Source of the DNA: Paraconiothyrium sp. Pb-2020
Taxonomy: Eukaryota; Ascomycota; Dothideomycetes; Pleosporales; Didymosphaeriaceae
Length of the DNA: 64,000 nucleotides
Direction of reading: 5' to 3'
Assembly: GCA_022419385.1 (NCBI GenBank)
Contig: JAJUBI010000003.1
Span: 2,852,001 to 2,916,000, forward strand
The notes under the pieces were generated by a model, which was not told the origin of the DNA, ran no database searches, and worked only from the letters and a program-made list of their open reading frames with translations. Positions 12,001 to 25,200 of the stretch are shown here, piece after piece; within the stretch, counting starts at the first letter, position 1, and every line of letters starts with the position of its first letter. The translations under genes and the position numbers were made by a program.

Positions 12001-14797
12001 AGGCAGCGCAGTGCGTTGTCCCTCCTCAGACAGCGTGATGAGTAAAAGTACCTGGAACTTACCCCACAAGTAAGGACTACCGAGAATCCAAGGTAAGTAA
12101 CACCGTCCCGCACCCTCATTCTCACACTCCCTGATGAACACGCTGGGGCCATATGAGCACCGTGACCCCATCCATGCTCGTTCTCAACACGTAGCATGGA
12201 CAGCGGGATGCTACCATGCTTTCAAAACCAGCAATATCATCTTCTCAAATTCTGATATAACTGTCCATCTTCTCATCGGCATCAATCATTGTTCGGTAAT
12301 CATCTACTTACTCCATGCAGACCAGTGCTCCAATTGTGATAGCCTCGCGCGTCTTGTGTTGCTGATCGCCTCGCACGGGTATCCCGCATACTATTACTCA
12401 CATTCAGTGCGTAGAGGCCCGATTGTCCCATGTATCCGCTCGGCGGTCACTGACACACGTGGGCTTTGAAGGAGCAGACTAGTTGTTGCAATTCTTGGCA
12501 TGGTGTGCCTTACATCTGTTTTAACGCCACGAGGGCCAAACCCTGTTTCACATACGCTAGTGCCGTGCTAGAGTGGGCCATGATATATGCCGTGTAACAG
12601 CAAGGCACGAACACGGTCTCGCAGCGGGATTTGAGGTTGCTGACGGAGATGAGCAGGGCGAGGACGGAGGTGGGCGCGCGATAGCTTGTGGCAGTAACGT
12701 TGCGAAATCGTATGATGAGAGACGCGTTGCAGTCTACCAAGTCTGGATTCCTAGCGAGTACACAAAGAGCTATAGCTGTGTCTATGACATGCAGTACCTC
12801 ATCAGAAGCTTTAGTGCATTCCCCGGGATAAGCGATACAGTACCCAAACTTTCTCACAAAGCACTACGGACTCGAAACGCAGCGAACATCTGATTCTAAA
12901 GGCAACATGGAAGTCACTATGATACACTACACGCAGGATCGTTGTAGGTTGCTAAGGAAAAACGGGTTCGCACAATAAATGATTATGATGTGCTGCTCAA
13001 TTGTTATTGCGAATGCATGGCTATATCCCACTGTCTACTCAAAGAAACTGAACATTTTTGAATTCCCTGGTTGGAATGTAGGTGTATTACGCTGAAAGCC
13101 AGAAATGCGAAACTACAACGTAGGCTTCCTCCGAAGACTCGATCTTTTGCCTTGAGCTGCCTTGGGAGCCTCTGCGGCGTGAATCGGGGTATCCAAACGC
13201 TTATGACACTTCTATGATCATCAGCTGCGCTACCTCCACGTGCTTGAGGTTTCCGGGATGATACATTATCTAATACACAGTAGCGCGCTGACTTGTCGGA
13301 TGCAGCCTTCAAGTCTGCTCTTCATGGATTGTGTCATTGTCTCGCTGTTTTATCATGGCCGGATTGCTCCTTCCCCCGCTGGAGGCTGAGGATTGGTCTT
13401 TCCTTTCTCCTTCACTTCCCACGGAACCAACAGTCTATATTATGTCTCTCCTCTCCATGATTGTAACAGCAGCATTATACACTTTACTTGCTCGCAAAAT
13501 GGCGAGGGGAGGATCGAGTTGTCAAGCTTATATTCAAAGGCGCGCCGACAGCGCGCTCGAGCGTCTCTTCCCGGGTATTCGAGGCACTGCATTCCAGGTC
13601 GATTGGGGTATTAGGTATGAAGTTTTTTGTTACCAATGATCGTTCTCCTTCTTTTGGATGGTCAAGCATCCACGCAAAGAATGTAGAAAGAGACAACTTA
13701 ACCGTCAGTAGTGCACCTACTCCATACACCAGCTAGAGACTTTACTCGACGGTGAATTCCACTGCGAGGACGTTGACGTAACAGACTCGGTGTGTATGCG
13801 TTCAAGATGGAAGGAAAGATCTGACGACGGACTATACATGAATGGCGTGGACATAGACCCGCCCGCTCTCGCTCTCCCACGTTACTTCTGCGAAGGGCTC
13901 AACGCAATACGTCAAGCGCTAGTAGTGGTATTTTGCGGGCGCGATGCGATGAAGTGCTTCCTCGATCATTTTCCAGCTAGTTCTGAAGCCCCGTCTCCCA
14001 CCTTCGTAGCAACGGTCGCACAACGCTCAAGAAGCTATGGGTATGAAAAGTACGCCTTGACACTGCTAAGAGTAAAACACATATTATTCCTATCAGCACG
14101 TCATCTTATCATGTTCGAATTGTCTACCCCGGCTACAGGTCTGGTCAGACGGCGCATCCGTGCCAGGTATGATGTGCCGTGTGGCCTCACTGCTCTCCCG
14201 AGTCCAGTATGAATATGGCATGCTCTTGGCGTCTCTGATACTCTAACGCTTTTTCTAACCGAACCTGCTGGCGGCGTTCTGAGGAAACAACACCAGTATC
14301 ATTAAAACCTCCATTAAGCCTATTGAATTGAACCTGGTAAATGATCACGACCCTATCAGCCCCCCGCTACCGAATGAGAACTAAATCACGTGTCGGACGA
14401 CCCTCCAGCTCCCAGGGCTATGCATATCTTGAAGACATGTACCGGTTCGGGAAGAACGGTGAGATCCTTGGGCCAACACGATGTATTAGGGAAGCTCATG
14501 CACTGTTTCTTTGGAAAATACGTAGGTATGTACTCTTATTTGACCTCCCAACTGTGCAAAAGGATTCAGCACGCCTCCACAGGGTATCGAACAAGAACAA
14601 CAACAACAACAAGAATCTATCATAAATCCAGAGAAGCAACGGGAATCGCCAGCGAAGCGACAGCTTCAAACCTACAAGTTTGTACAATTTTGCCACCCCA
14701 GTTCCTGTCAGTCATCAAATTAGCCAGACCAAACGCCGTGTTAGATGTCCCCGGGTATACATGGCTTCCTCATTCAACCTCCTCTTGTACGATTGAA
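9093..14797. other. Gene-free 5.7 kb between methyltransferase and arrestin
   Basis: No recognisable protein on either strand. About 9900-11400 is GC-rich with long compositional open frames. Bases 11450-14700 have ordinary composition and only short, unconvincing frames. An AAC-type microsatellite lies near 14590-14615. The 3' UTR of the methyltransferase presumably occupies the first few hundred bases. Confidence 0.5.
14590..14615. repeat. AAC/AAG microsatellite
   Basis: Short imperfect AAC trinucleotide run with AAG interruptions, located about 180 bases beyond the 3' end of the arrestin gene. Confidence 0.8.
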
Positions 14798-16548
14798 TCA
14801 TCCCGCGACAGTGACTCCCGTGTGGTATACTCCCCCGGGTCCAGATGACAAAGCAACATATTCTGGAGGTAGATCTACTGTCGGCGGCGCAACGCTTCTG
14901 GGTGAAAGTATCCTGTCTGCTTCCGCTAATATTCCGGCAGCCTCTTCACTTCGTACCCTCGCAGTCTCGATCCCCGTTATGCTGCCCTCAGCGCACACTT
15001 GTAGTGGCAATTTGAGATTCAGAGTCGGATCGCCTAGTCCAGGTGCATGCACCGAAAGGCTCATGCTGAGGGCGTATACGCGAGAGATAAGACAAGAGTG
15101 AAACGTTGGCAAGAAGTTCTTGTTGCCCGGCATCGTTATGGGAACGACAATATAGGCAGTGTAGAAAGAGCCACCCTTGTAGTTTGCAGAGGGAGCGGGA
15201 ATGTTGGATTTGTAAGAGGGCGAAGAGGCACCGGAGCAATCGGATATCCCGGAGTCACGGCGCTCAAGGTCCTCTTCAGTCGGTGGGTTGGCAGACGGTG
15301 GCTGCTTCATCCATTGCGCGGTTGTGCCGATGCACATGGTCGATAATGAGATTGTGTCTGTGTATGCTCCCTGTGTGTGGTCGTAACTGAGGTTTTCTCG
15401 CGAGGGGAAGTTGTTCCTTGCAGAGGAAGCATAGAAGGTCGAGGCTTTAATGCTTGTTTTAAGAGAGCCTAACCGTGGGGGCAAGCTGTTTTCGTCTGTA
15501 GGGTCGAAGCGGAGTAGAACCTTGGCCCTGGTCGCAATGGGTCCAGCATCCAGAGTCCGCGCGCCTGGAATCACGAGAGGTTTTGGCTGGCTAGCTTGAG
15601 CGATCAAGGTGCCTGTTCTGCCTTTGAATAGGCCCTTCTTAATGTTTCGTTCGAGCCGGGGACGGTATTCCCTGTTTCCGTCGGTGTTGAGTGGCGGCTG
15701 CTCCTCAAAGGCCGGTTTCACGCGAACCTTTCTCGTTTTCTGTGCCAAAAGTACAAGTTTGTCTTCGTGTACCTGCATTATTCGCGCCTTGACTCCATAT
15801 GTGACCTTCGCCATTTCGGGCGCCATGTCATCGAGGAGAATGCCACCAAAGCCAGATAGTTCGGCATCGCCCAGGCTTGGGGGCAGCATAAGGTGCGTCT
15901 CTCGGACATAGTCCGAAGCAACAGCGTGGGCGCTAGTATCATGTCAATATGCATCCCGCATGCATTCTAGAGGCGCACACTCACCAGGATTTTGGAAGGA
16001 GCTGAGCAGGAATGGTGAAGACGAATGGAAGGGTATAGCGCCTGCCTGCTCGAAGGATGCGTGAAGCAGGCAGATCGGCAGGGTTCAGAGGCATCTTCAA
16101 CGTGAGGAACTTGTGTGATGCTTCTGTTCGACCGCTCATGGAAGGCGAGGCCGTCAGTCGCTCTACGAATACGTGGGCGATGCCTGGGTCCACGGTTAGC
16201 GAGGCGACTCGAGGGGTTCCCGTCCAGGCATATTCATACCTGTGAAGGCGATCTCGATGTCCTTGAAATTAGTGTCGTGCTGGACGGTGATGTGCACCTT
16301 CCCTTCGCTGTAGCCGAGTTAGCACACGTTCTGTTGGCATGGGCCAGGTGCACCTGCATGGTGTCCATGGTGGAGTAGCTGGCGATGGCACGGGCCGTCT
16401 CATGGTGGCTTTCGTCAAGCTCGATGTCGATGGTAGGTTGTCCATAGTGTGCGATCTGAAGCACGCGATACTGAAGATGGGACCCAATGGCTTGCATGGC
16501 GTTGGAGTTGGTCCGCGAGGGGGCAGGCACCATATGATGGACGGGCAT
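14798..16548 (-). CDS. Alpha-arrestin-like protein with PPEY motif
   Basis: Arrestin-related trafficking adaptors link plasma-membrane transporters to the Rsp5/Nedd4 ubiquitin ligase for endocytosis. Exons on the minus strand: 16548-16358, 16307-16240, 16183-15985 and 15932-14798, giving 530 residues. Arrestin-type stretches run from IDIELDESHHETARAIASYS, through TVQHDTNFKDIEIAF, to SGRTEASHKFLTLKMP and PSLGD. A PPEY motif near the C-terminus (LPPEYVAL) fits the PPxY element bound by WW domains. The first intron (16308-16357, 50 nt) needs a GC donor; the only nearby GT donor breaks the frame. The next acceptor (AG at 16185-16184) follows a CTAAC branch point. The start is uncertain: ATGs at 16548, 16533 and 16497 are all in frame. 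Confidence 0.82.
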
Positions 16549-17665
16549 GGCTGCTGTGCGCGTGCCCGCTTGGCCTGCGCAAGGGAGGAACAAAGAAAGC
16601 TGTATGAAGGGCGGCGGCCCGCTGATTGGTCGAATGCGGGGAAGACGCGCCTACGCTCCTGAAAGCCCCGGGCAAAAGAGGTGCGGTGGGGTGGGCATGG
16701 GGTGGAATTGCAGGCGGCAGAAGGCGCACCGGCGGTCTTATAGCTACATGGCTGCTTGATGTGGTCTCTTGAGTCATCCACGACTTGGGTCTGCATGTAG
16801 AGGTGAGAAAGATGGCGTCTGGCACTAGCAGCCCGCCGGAAAACGACTTGTCGCACGCCCTTCTTCCCCGCTGCTTGTCAACTTGGCGGGCGGTTGGCCA
16901 CTCACCTGCACTCGCGCTCACACACCATGCCGCGTTGGCCTCGCATCCCATGGCCTCTGCCCCGACGACAAGCCGCGCCCGCGTCTAGCGCATGCGAAAG
17001 CCGGCTCGACGATTGCAGAGCACCGTGTAGGGGAAGTCGAGGCTGAAGGGCGCCGGCCTAGTATGCAACGAATCAGTGTATGGGAAGATTAAGCTATCTT
17101 TCCTCAGCCGCTGTCGCCGACTACACCTTACACTGGAAAGCTTCAAACAGCCAATATCTTGGACCTGCGCCTCGGACCATACCTGCGCAGCAACGCAATG
17201 TCGAGGAAAGGGCGCAGGCCATTCAGTGTTGATCAGCCATGCGGGTAGCACTTGGAATTGGCCAATCACAACCCTCGTCGAGGCCCTAGCGCCTACACAG
17301 CATATCGCCATGCACTCCGCTGAGTATTCCGACACTGACAAACCAACCTTCAACTCCGATGCCATGCCTCAAGAATCGGTCAAGGTGACCTGCAGATAGC
17401 ATTTTGTCACTATCCCGAAATCACTTGGGAGTAATTCTAATACCATGCACCATCATCATCGCATCATTAAAGACCCATACCTTCGCCATGCAGAACAGGA
17501 ACAATGCCGTGCTCAGCCACAATGCAACGCTAAACCTAGCAAAACGCAAAGAAAATCGTGCATGCCGTGCGTAATGTTTCAGCTTTTCTCTTAACCAAAG
17601 ACCGATAGGAGAAACAAGTGCCTAAGAAGCAGCAACATAGAAAAAAAGTCAAGTTGCTTGCCTCC
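16549..17665. other. Intergenic: arrestin upstream region and coiled-coil gene 3' flank
   Basis: The part next to 16549 is the upstream region and 5' UTR of the minus-strand arrestin, with several short open frames that match nothing known. The distal part is the 3' flank of the coiled-coil gene, which ends at 17666. No further gene is supported. Confidence 0.55.
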
Positions 17666-20600
17666 TCACGCCTCCTTATGAAACAGCCTCCTCAGGCTCG
17701 TGAATCTCTTCTTTTGACTACCTCCCTCATTCCTTCCGACAGGCCCGCCTAAACTCGTCTTCGGTCGCTCCACCATCATCCCAAGCTCATCTACGTTCTG
17801 AAGCTCCGTGCCCAGTCTCCCGTAACTCTTACTCGTCGCCGGGCGATACGAGCTCCCCGGTCGTGGTAGACTAGACCACCTGCGTGGTGCCGACGCATGG
17901 CCTGCCGTTTTCGGCCGAACAGGACTTGCCGTTGCAGGGCGCTCCGGTTCAGGAGTGTCGGCTTTATCCTGGTAGAGCGAGTTATGCTGGTAGGAAGTGT
18001 TGCGGTTATGAAGAAGGCCAGCGGTCGCGGGGCGCGAGGGCGATGGCATTTCGCTATCATGGCCGGGGGTATAGTGGGAACGTTTGCGGAGCACCGCTGG
18101 GGCGCGCTTACTACATCTCCTGTCAGTAACCCAACGTAGGGATAGGTTTGGTGACTAAGGGTGACTCACGTCTTGCCGTTCCGCTCCAAGTCATGCAGTT
18201 GCTTCTCACTGTCCTTCAGCGACTTCCTCAGGTCGTTCTCTACCTTCTTCATGCCTCTGAGTTGGTTGGCTGTCTCGTCACGAAGCAAGCGTACGCGATC
18301 AACTTCCCTTCTCCATGAGTCGGAACCACCCGCAGGCTCAGTGCTGCTGAGCGGTACGTCCGGATGGACGCTGGATCTACTATGTTCACTATCAACGGTT
18401 GCGGTGCGTTTCGGTGGAATATTTGTCGAAGGACCGGCTTCTGCGTCTTCCTGTTGGCTTTTTCGGTCAGAAAAGGTTTCTGTGGCAATATCCACCAGCT
18501 CTTGTGGACGATCTGATGCTTCCAGTTGCTGTATCTTCTCGTTGAGCGTTTTGACCAGCGCCTCGAAGCTTGCTTTGTTCTCACGCAGTTCCCAAAGCTC
18601 TGCTTCCACGGCTGCAAGGGAAGCAGCGAACTCATCCTTGTCCTTTTGCAACTCGCCAATCCTAGTATTCTTCACTTGCAATTCTGATCGCAGCCTGTTC
18701 TGCTGCTCCTGCTTGAGAACTGACATGGCTGAATCCCGCTTTTCTATTTGCGATTCATAGTCGCTTTCACTGCGCAATTGATTCCTTCGAAGCTCCTCAA
18801 GCTGATCATCCTTGCTCTTGCGCTCGTTGCGCAGTCGCTCCTCGTGGGTCCACTCGAGCTCCTGGATGGTCTTCTCCTTGCCTTGGGCTTCGACCAGCAG
18901 TTTATTCTTGCTTTGCACAAGCGACTCCAGCTCACGCGACTGGTCACTGACATGGTGGTGCAGTGCTGAATTCTCGTCAATGAGAATCTCGATCTCTTTG
19001 TTTCTAGCAGTAAGGCGACGTTTGTATTTGAGTTTCGATGTCGTTGCAGCATTGATCTTCGCTTCGGACTGGGCAACAAATTCATCCAGCCGTTGCTCGC
19101 TGTCTGCGAACGCTGCCTCCGCTTTGAGCATGTCTTGTTCCACCTTTTCAAGGAATGTCTCCAATCGCGTGTTCGCTGTCTGGACAGACCGCAACTCTTC
19201 TTCTGCTATCTCGAGCCGGTGCAACAGGTCTTTTTCAGACGCATTGAGCTTGTCGTTTGTCTGCTTCAAATTCGCGAGCTCTTTGTCCGCTTCAGAGATC
19301 TTAGAAATCATGGTGGCGCCTTGAGATTCTTGTTCACGGAGTTGTAAGCGGACTGCTTCGAGATCCTTCTCTACTTGGTTTCTTGAGCCAGCTGCCGTGC
19401 TAAAGCGCTCCTCCAAATCTATCTTGGCTTTGCGCACGGTATCGAGCTCATTATACGCATCAGATAATTTATTATGCAGCGCGGATGTGTCGGCCTTGAA
19501 TACTGACAAGCGGGAACGAGCAGCACCCAACTCCTTTTCGACGTCATCGTTAGATTTAGTGACTTCCTCAAGTCGTTGCTCGACTTCAGCTTTGGCGGAG
19601 CGGAGACTATCAGCTTGCTCATTCAGCTGGACGATTTGGTTGTTGAGAGTCGCAGCGATTACTTCTGACTGCTTATGTAGGCCCCGGGATGAGCCAAGAT
19701 CTTCTTCAAGGCTGGCCTTGCTCTCAGAGACAGCGATCAGGCGTTCATCAAGTTCGGTGTGCTTCAGTCGCAAGTTCTTCAGCTCCGTGCTGTTCTCGGT
19801 CAGTCGCGTTTGGAGTGATGCATTCTCCATCTCGAACACATGAAGTTTAGATCGTGTCGACCGCAGGTCCGAATCTAGTTCCATGTTTAATTCTGTTTCT
19901 TCCGCTAAGCGGTCTTCGAGGTCAGTCCTAGACTTCTGCAATTTCTTGAGGTCCTGCTCGGTGGCAGCAAGCTTTGCAAGCACTTCATCTCTTTCAGAGG
20001 TCATGTCACCAAGCTGGGAGCTGAGAGACTCCACCTCGTTCTCCCGCTTGATGCGATCCTCGGTTGCTTCCTTCAGTTGCCGATCAACGTCTCTCTTGGA
20101 TGCCTCAATGAGAGTGCAGTTCGTTTCCAGGCTAGAAAGCTTCGACCGGAGAGTTTCACCTTCTCCATCCACGGTTGATAGCCGGTCTTGGGTGTTTGTA
20201 AGTTCGCGCTTCAAGGTTTCAAGGTTCTGCATCGCTTCTTTCAGACTGCGCGCTAACTCAGCATTTGTAACATCACCAGCGTCGGTTCTGCTTTGCAATT
20301 CGGAAACACGTATGTTCAGAGTTGCAGCTTCGCTTTGGAGAGTACCCAGGCACTCCTGTGCTTCGGAATGGGATTTTAGATTAACGGACAGCTGCTCGTG
20401 GAGCGCTGATTTCTCAGCACTGAGAGCCTGAGCCTCGGAGTGTGCTTTTTCAAGACGTTCTTCAAGCTCCGTCTTAGTCTGCTGACTTTGTTGAAGCTCA
20501 TCCCTCAAGAGAGACAACTGAGATTGTAAGCCAGTCGCTTCTAGCTTCATGTGAGCTAGTCGAGATTGGTGGCCATCCCGCTCCCGCTCAATGTCTACTT

Positions 20601-22791
20601 TCAAGCCGGACAAGATGTTGAGACGCGTCACCGTCTCAGATCTGGCCTTGTGAGAGTCCTCCAACTGAGCCTCAAGTATAGTCCTCTTCTGCTCAGAGCC
20701 TTGTAGCTGTTTCTCAAGTGCTGTCCTCGCCTGTTCTGCCTCTTGCAATTGAGTGGTCAACTCATACGTGTGCGTTTGCAGCGAAACAAGCTTGCCATTG
20801 CTTTCATCCAGACTCTTCCGTAGTTCACTAGAATGTCTGTGAGTGGCTTCAAGGTCGCGTTCAATTATGGCTTCAGACTCCCTCAAAGACTGTAACTCCT
20901 GTTTTGTGGCCGCATCTCCTTCTTCCAGCTCCTGGATTCGTGCTTCAGATGCCTCTAGATCGTGCTTCAAAATGTCCCGAGACTGTCGCAGTGCGCATAG
21001 CTCAGTCTGTAGTTTCTCCTTTTGGCCAGCCTCATCAGCAAGTTGCGCTTTGATCAAATGAAGCCCTTCTTCCAACTCGCGGTGCGCCAAAATAGTTGAA
21101 TTCAGTTCCACTCGCAAACCGTGGTTAGCCTCCTCTGCCGAGTGAAGCCTAGACTCTAGTTCAGTCAGGGATTCTTGGGCTACCGCCAAAGCCGCTTCTG
21201 CATGGCGTTTGAGATCCTCCGATTCCTTCACGTCATTCCTCAGTGAAGAGATCACTCCGCCAGAAACTTTGACCTTCTTTGACTCTTCCGTCATCTGACC
21301 CTGAAAAAAGGTAACCGACTCCTCCAAGGTAGCCACATTTTCGCGACCCTGCCTCAACTGCTCAGCCATCGTTTCGCGAATCACTTCATTTCCAGCGAGG
21401 CGATCCCGAAGGTCCGCTTCATGCAGCTCTACTTCACTGAGCTTTGTATTCAAAATTTCAAGCTTTTCCTCCAGCCCAATCGTGTATGTCTTTAGCTTCT
21501 GCAGACGACCGTCGTATTTTTGAACTTCCTCTTCCAGCGATGCCTTCTCTCCTTTCAGTTTCCTGATAATCTCTTGTCGATCCCTGCAGGTATTCTCCAG
21601 TTTCTCAATTTCATCGCTTTTGAATTGTAGATCGGCACGTAGGCCCCCTTGGAACTTCGACGACTCCTTGAGTTCCAATTTCGTTTGGCGTAAGTTCTCC
21701 TCAACAGCAGCTCTCGATCGCTCCAAGTTCGCGATGCGCGTCTGGTGGTTCTCGATCTCCGCTTCCAGTCCCGTTTGGGTTGCGGTCAATAAACTCGCCG
21801 CATCATTGCTCTTCGCGCATTCCGTCCGCAAATGCGCTATTCTGTCCCGACATACTGCAAGGGCACGCTCTGATTCCCGCTTCGCTTGTATCAAACGGCC
21901 GTCTTGAGTGCGTATGTCGGCAGTGCTCGACTCTGGCGTGAAGTCCCACCCGTTGTTATCCCATAGCGAGCTGGCAGGTCGTGTAGGAGTCTTAGGCGTC
22001 CCGACCGAGTTGTGGGATCCGTGTAGAACGCGAGTCGGTGGGGTGTTGGGTGGAGATGCGAGGCCAGGCTGTACGCGATTCGATACTTGTGGATCAGGGT
22101 CGGAATCTGTTCAAGGGCGTCAAAGTATGCACATCTAAGCCACTTCAAAAAACTTACACTGCAATGTGAGCATTGAAGCCTTCTCCAAACATTCAAGAAT
22201 ATCCTTGTTCCGGTACTCCTCCTCTTGCAAACTCTTGGTGAGCTCTGCAATCCTCTTCTCCAAATCACGAGTCGACAAATAGCTCTTCTTGCGACTAGTA
22301 GCAAGGTTGCGTGCCGTGTTGACAATCTGCTTCTCCTTGACGGAAATGTTCACTGCCATGCGGAATGCAAGACGGCGCAGTGAAGATATTGACTGCTTCG
22401 CTTCCGCACCAGCAACTTGATGAACTTTGAGTTCAGTTCTAAGTTGGTTCCTCTGAGTCTTGAGGTATGACAAGTGGGCCCAGTTGGATATCGGAGCGAA
22501 AGTATCTTTGTCCTTCCGCGGAGTTCCAGGATGCGAATCGTCAAGCTCAGAAGGAGGTGATTGAGGGCCGGCATGTTTGAGATGCTCCAGTATGAAGCTA
22601 TCGGTCATGGATATGGTGCGCTCAATCCGAGGCGTCGCTGACGCAGACCTATCTCTCTTCAGAAGCGTCGACGGTATGGTGTTCTCCCGGCTAGGACGGG
22701 ATCGCGATGCATCGCGAGCGGGTTGGTGATCCGAGGTGCTCTCGGGGGCCATGCCGGTATCAATTTGGGAGGCATCGAGAATCACAGACAT
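17666..22791 (-). CDS. Giant coiled-coil protein (1,674 aa)
   Basis: Three exons: 22791-22158, 22106-18170 and 18119-17666, joined by 51- and 50-nt GT-AG introns that keep frame. The N-terminal 110 residues are Ser/Pro/Arg-rich and probably disordered. A helical stretch follows (LEKRIAELTKSLQEEEYRNK). After a second proline-rich linker near residues 210-270 comes about 1,200 residues of nearly unbroken heptad-like coiled coil rich in Leu, Glu, Lys, Gln and Ser. The C-terminal 150 residues are again low-complexity (repeated RPATA-type segments) and end in a basic RFTSLRRLFHKEA tail. The architecture suggests a long filamentous or tethering protein, such as a cytoskeletal, spindle-pole or Golgin-like scaffold. 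No catalytic domain is visible and I do not recognise an orthologue. The basic amphipathic tail might bind membrane or another partner; that is a guess. Confidence 0.85.
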
Positions 22792-23731
22792 GGACGTGTT
22801 TATAGTCGTCTGTAGTAAACAGTGTGCTGTGGCTGGCGGAGTGCCACGCGACAGGCAATGCGTGGCCGATGATTTGTTGGAGGGCGGGTAACGTCGACGT
22901 GCGGTGAGCGAATTGACACGCGAAGGAATCGAAAATCAACAATGGGGCCGCGAATAGGAAAGAGGCTGGCAATGGTAGCATGAAACGGCTCTGGGGACGA
23001 GTAGGAACACCGAGGGAAGACTGGAAAGGAGAGAACAGGCGTGTGAGGCCGTTGTCGACTAACGAAGGAAGCGTGCCGTCATGGAGCAGGTGGTGGTGTC
23101 AGAGGCTCAGAGCTGAGAGATTCGGAACGAACGACATCACCCTGCGTGGGCGGGAAAATGGCGCGACTTTGGGCGGAGACGGCGCATTAACGGGTCACGA
23201 TATGGTGGGGAGACAAGCGTGGAGGCAGGCGCTTCCCGGCGGGCCTGGTGAGCGCTGCAGTGTCGCAGGAACAAGGCCGGAGGAGAGGAGCATCCCCGCT
23301 CGCTGCGCCATGACTCGATATCATATCATCATATCACTGCCAGGTATCCGTGGACAAAGCATCAATGCACACGTCCCCGCTGTGTGACGGGTTCGGGCCT
23401 GCAAACGGCCATGTCATAACCTGTGGCCGGCTGCGTTGCTCGCATCGCTAGCCTGAATCCAGTCGCCGCCATCTGCGCGATCCAACGTCTCTGCTACACA
23501 GTGTACCGCCTAGTGACGGTAATGCATGTGCAAATCTAGCAAATGACGTTTGACGGCAGACCCGAAGCGTACCGAACGTCTTGGTATACGCGCTCGACAT
23601 CGCGATGCAGAATGGCTCCGAATTCAGTCTTCCATGTTCGTCTTGCTTATGTACACGATACAGGACACACATACGCCTGGCCATGGCAAGGTATCGCCCA
23701 ACTCCAATCTTTGCCCAACTACTATCTATGC
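22792..23731. other. Intergenic: coiled-coil promoter and ACAD 3' flank
   Basis: Contains the upstream region of the coiled-coil gene and the 3' flank of the acyl-CoA dehydrogenase, both on the minus strand. No gene is supported. A short TATCAT/CATATC-rich run lies near 23310-23336. A 17-base stretch at 23494-23510 recurs with one mismatch at 29643-29659. Confidence 0.55.
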
Positions 23732-25200
23732 TTATCGCGTGTAAATCTTCTGCAATTGCTTCGCGATGGTCGTCAACTGGATGTTGCTTGTGCCTTCGTA
23801 GATGGCGCCGATCTTGCTGTCGCGGAAGAACTTCTCTGCCAGACCTTCTCTTACAAAGCCCATACCGCCCATCCACTCTACAGCCTGGCCTGAAACCTTG
23901 CCAGCGACTTGCGAAGAGTACAGCTTAGCCATCGCCGCATCCATGACAAAGTCCTCGCCAGCTTCCTTCTTGCGGGCGGCATTGAAGACAAGGGCGCGGG
24001 CAGCCTGAATCTCGGTCCACGCTTGGGCGAGCTGGTGTTGCATGCCCTGGAACTCGCCAACGTACTGACCGAACTGCTTGCGGTCGTTCCATACGTAACT
24101 ATGTTCATTCTCAGTATAATTCCACGCGTAGCGGGCAAAGCATCACTCACCCTGCTGCATTCTCCCAAGCGCCAAGAGCCAGGCCAGTCATTTGCGCAGC
24201 AATGCCAATGCGACCTTCATTCAAAAGGCCAATCGCGTATTTATATCCCTCAAACTCGTTGCCAAGCAAATTCTCCTTTGGGATCTCGACATCGTCGAAG
24301 GTGATGACGCATGTGCTGCTGGCTTTGATGCCGAGCTTCTTCTCCTTCTTAGAGATCTCGAAGCCGGGTGTGCCCTTCTCCACAATGAAAGCTGTGATGC
24401 CCTTATACTTTTTGCTCGGATCAAGATTGGCGAAAACGATGAAGAACTTGGCTTCGTAGCTGTTTGTTATCCACATCTTGCCGCCGTTGATCTTGTACCC
24501 ATTCTCTGTCCGCGTAGCTTTGGTCGCGAGAGCGAAAGCGTCCGATCCGGAGACGGGTTCCGAGAGGCAGAAAGAAGCTAATCATATGAGTACGGACTGT
24601 GAGATGGTTTTGCTTGGAGCGCAGGACTCACCGACAGTGTCCGTGGCTAGTTTCGGTAGCCACTTCTTCTTCAGATTCTCTGAGCCGTACTTGAGTATGG
24701 CGGTATTGCACAGCGTGTTGTGTACATCGCACATGACACTGACGCTCGGGTCTATCCGCGCAAGCTCCTCAATGGCAATAATGGCCGATGTGAAGTTCAT
24801 GCCGGAGCCGCCGTACTCTTCCGGTATCTCGATGCCCATGAGACCCTGCTCGAACAGCTGCTCTACTACTGCCGGATCCATCATCTCGGCCTCATCCATA
24901 TCCCGCACTTTAGGCAGGATAGCATCGTTGGCGAACTTTTGGACCGAGTCAGCCATGAGCAATTCCGTTTCGGAGAGATGGGAGATGGGCGTCGGTGGTA
25001 TATCTGCAATGTCGACCTCGCGTCGGGGCATTGTCGCTGAGAGGCATCTTGTCCTGCACACAGCGCGTCAGTCGTTTGTACCGTCATCTAAACCTGGAGT
25101 CTCACTGCGGGGAGGTCCGCGCGAATGCTGGCCGCAGTGTACGGGACGAGCTCGTTGCTGCGCGCGCAAGCGGTCTGAATGTCCTTGCGATGGTAGCCAT
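23732..25200 (-). CDS. Short/branched-chain acyl-CoA dehydrogenase, mitochondrial
   Basis: FAD-dependent alpha,beta-dehydrogenation of short and 2-methyl-branched acyl-CoAs (isoleucine and valine catabolism, beta-oxidation), passing electrons to ETF. Exons: 25200-25106, 25053-24632, 24577-24151 and about 24098-23732, giving 436 residues. The first 45 residues are Arg/Ser/Ala-rich with almost no acidic residues, a good mitochondrial presequence. The body shows the N-terminal helical domain, FCLSEPVSGSDAF, KMWITNSYEAKFF, GLLNEGRIGIAAQM and IYEGTSNIQL; the glutamate in YEG sits where the catalytic base of this family lies. It resembles human ACADSB more than isovaleryl or medium-chain enzymes, from memory of those families. 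Introns are 52-54 nt, GT-AG. It is co-directional with the GMC and SDR genes upstream, but as a primary-metabolism enzyme it may be unrelated to them. Confidence 0.92.

Noticed and set aside
13331..14212. Possible gene with a hydrophobic segment near residues 36-54
   Set aside because: No family resemblance, and no splice model that joins the frames convincingly.
18161..21907. Several plus-strand frames opposite the coiled-coil gene
   Set aside because: Antisense shadows rich in Ser/Arg/Phe produced by the Glu/Lys/Leu codons of the real gene.
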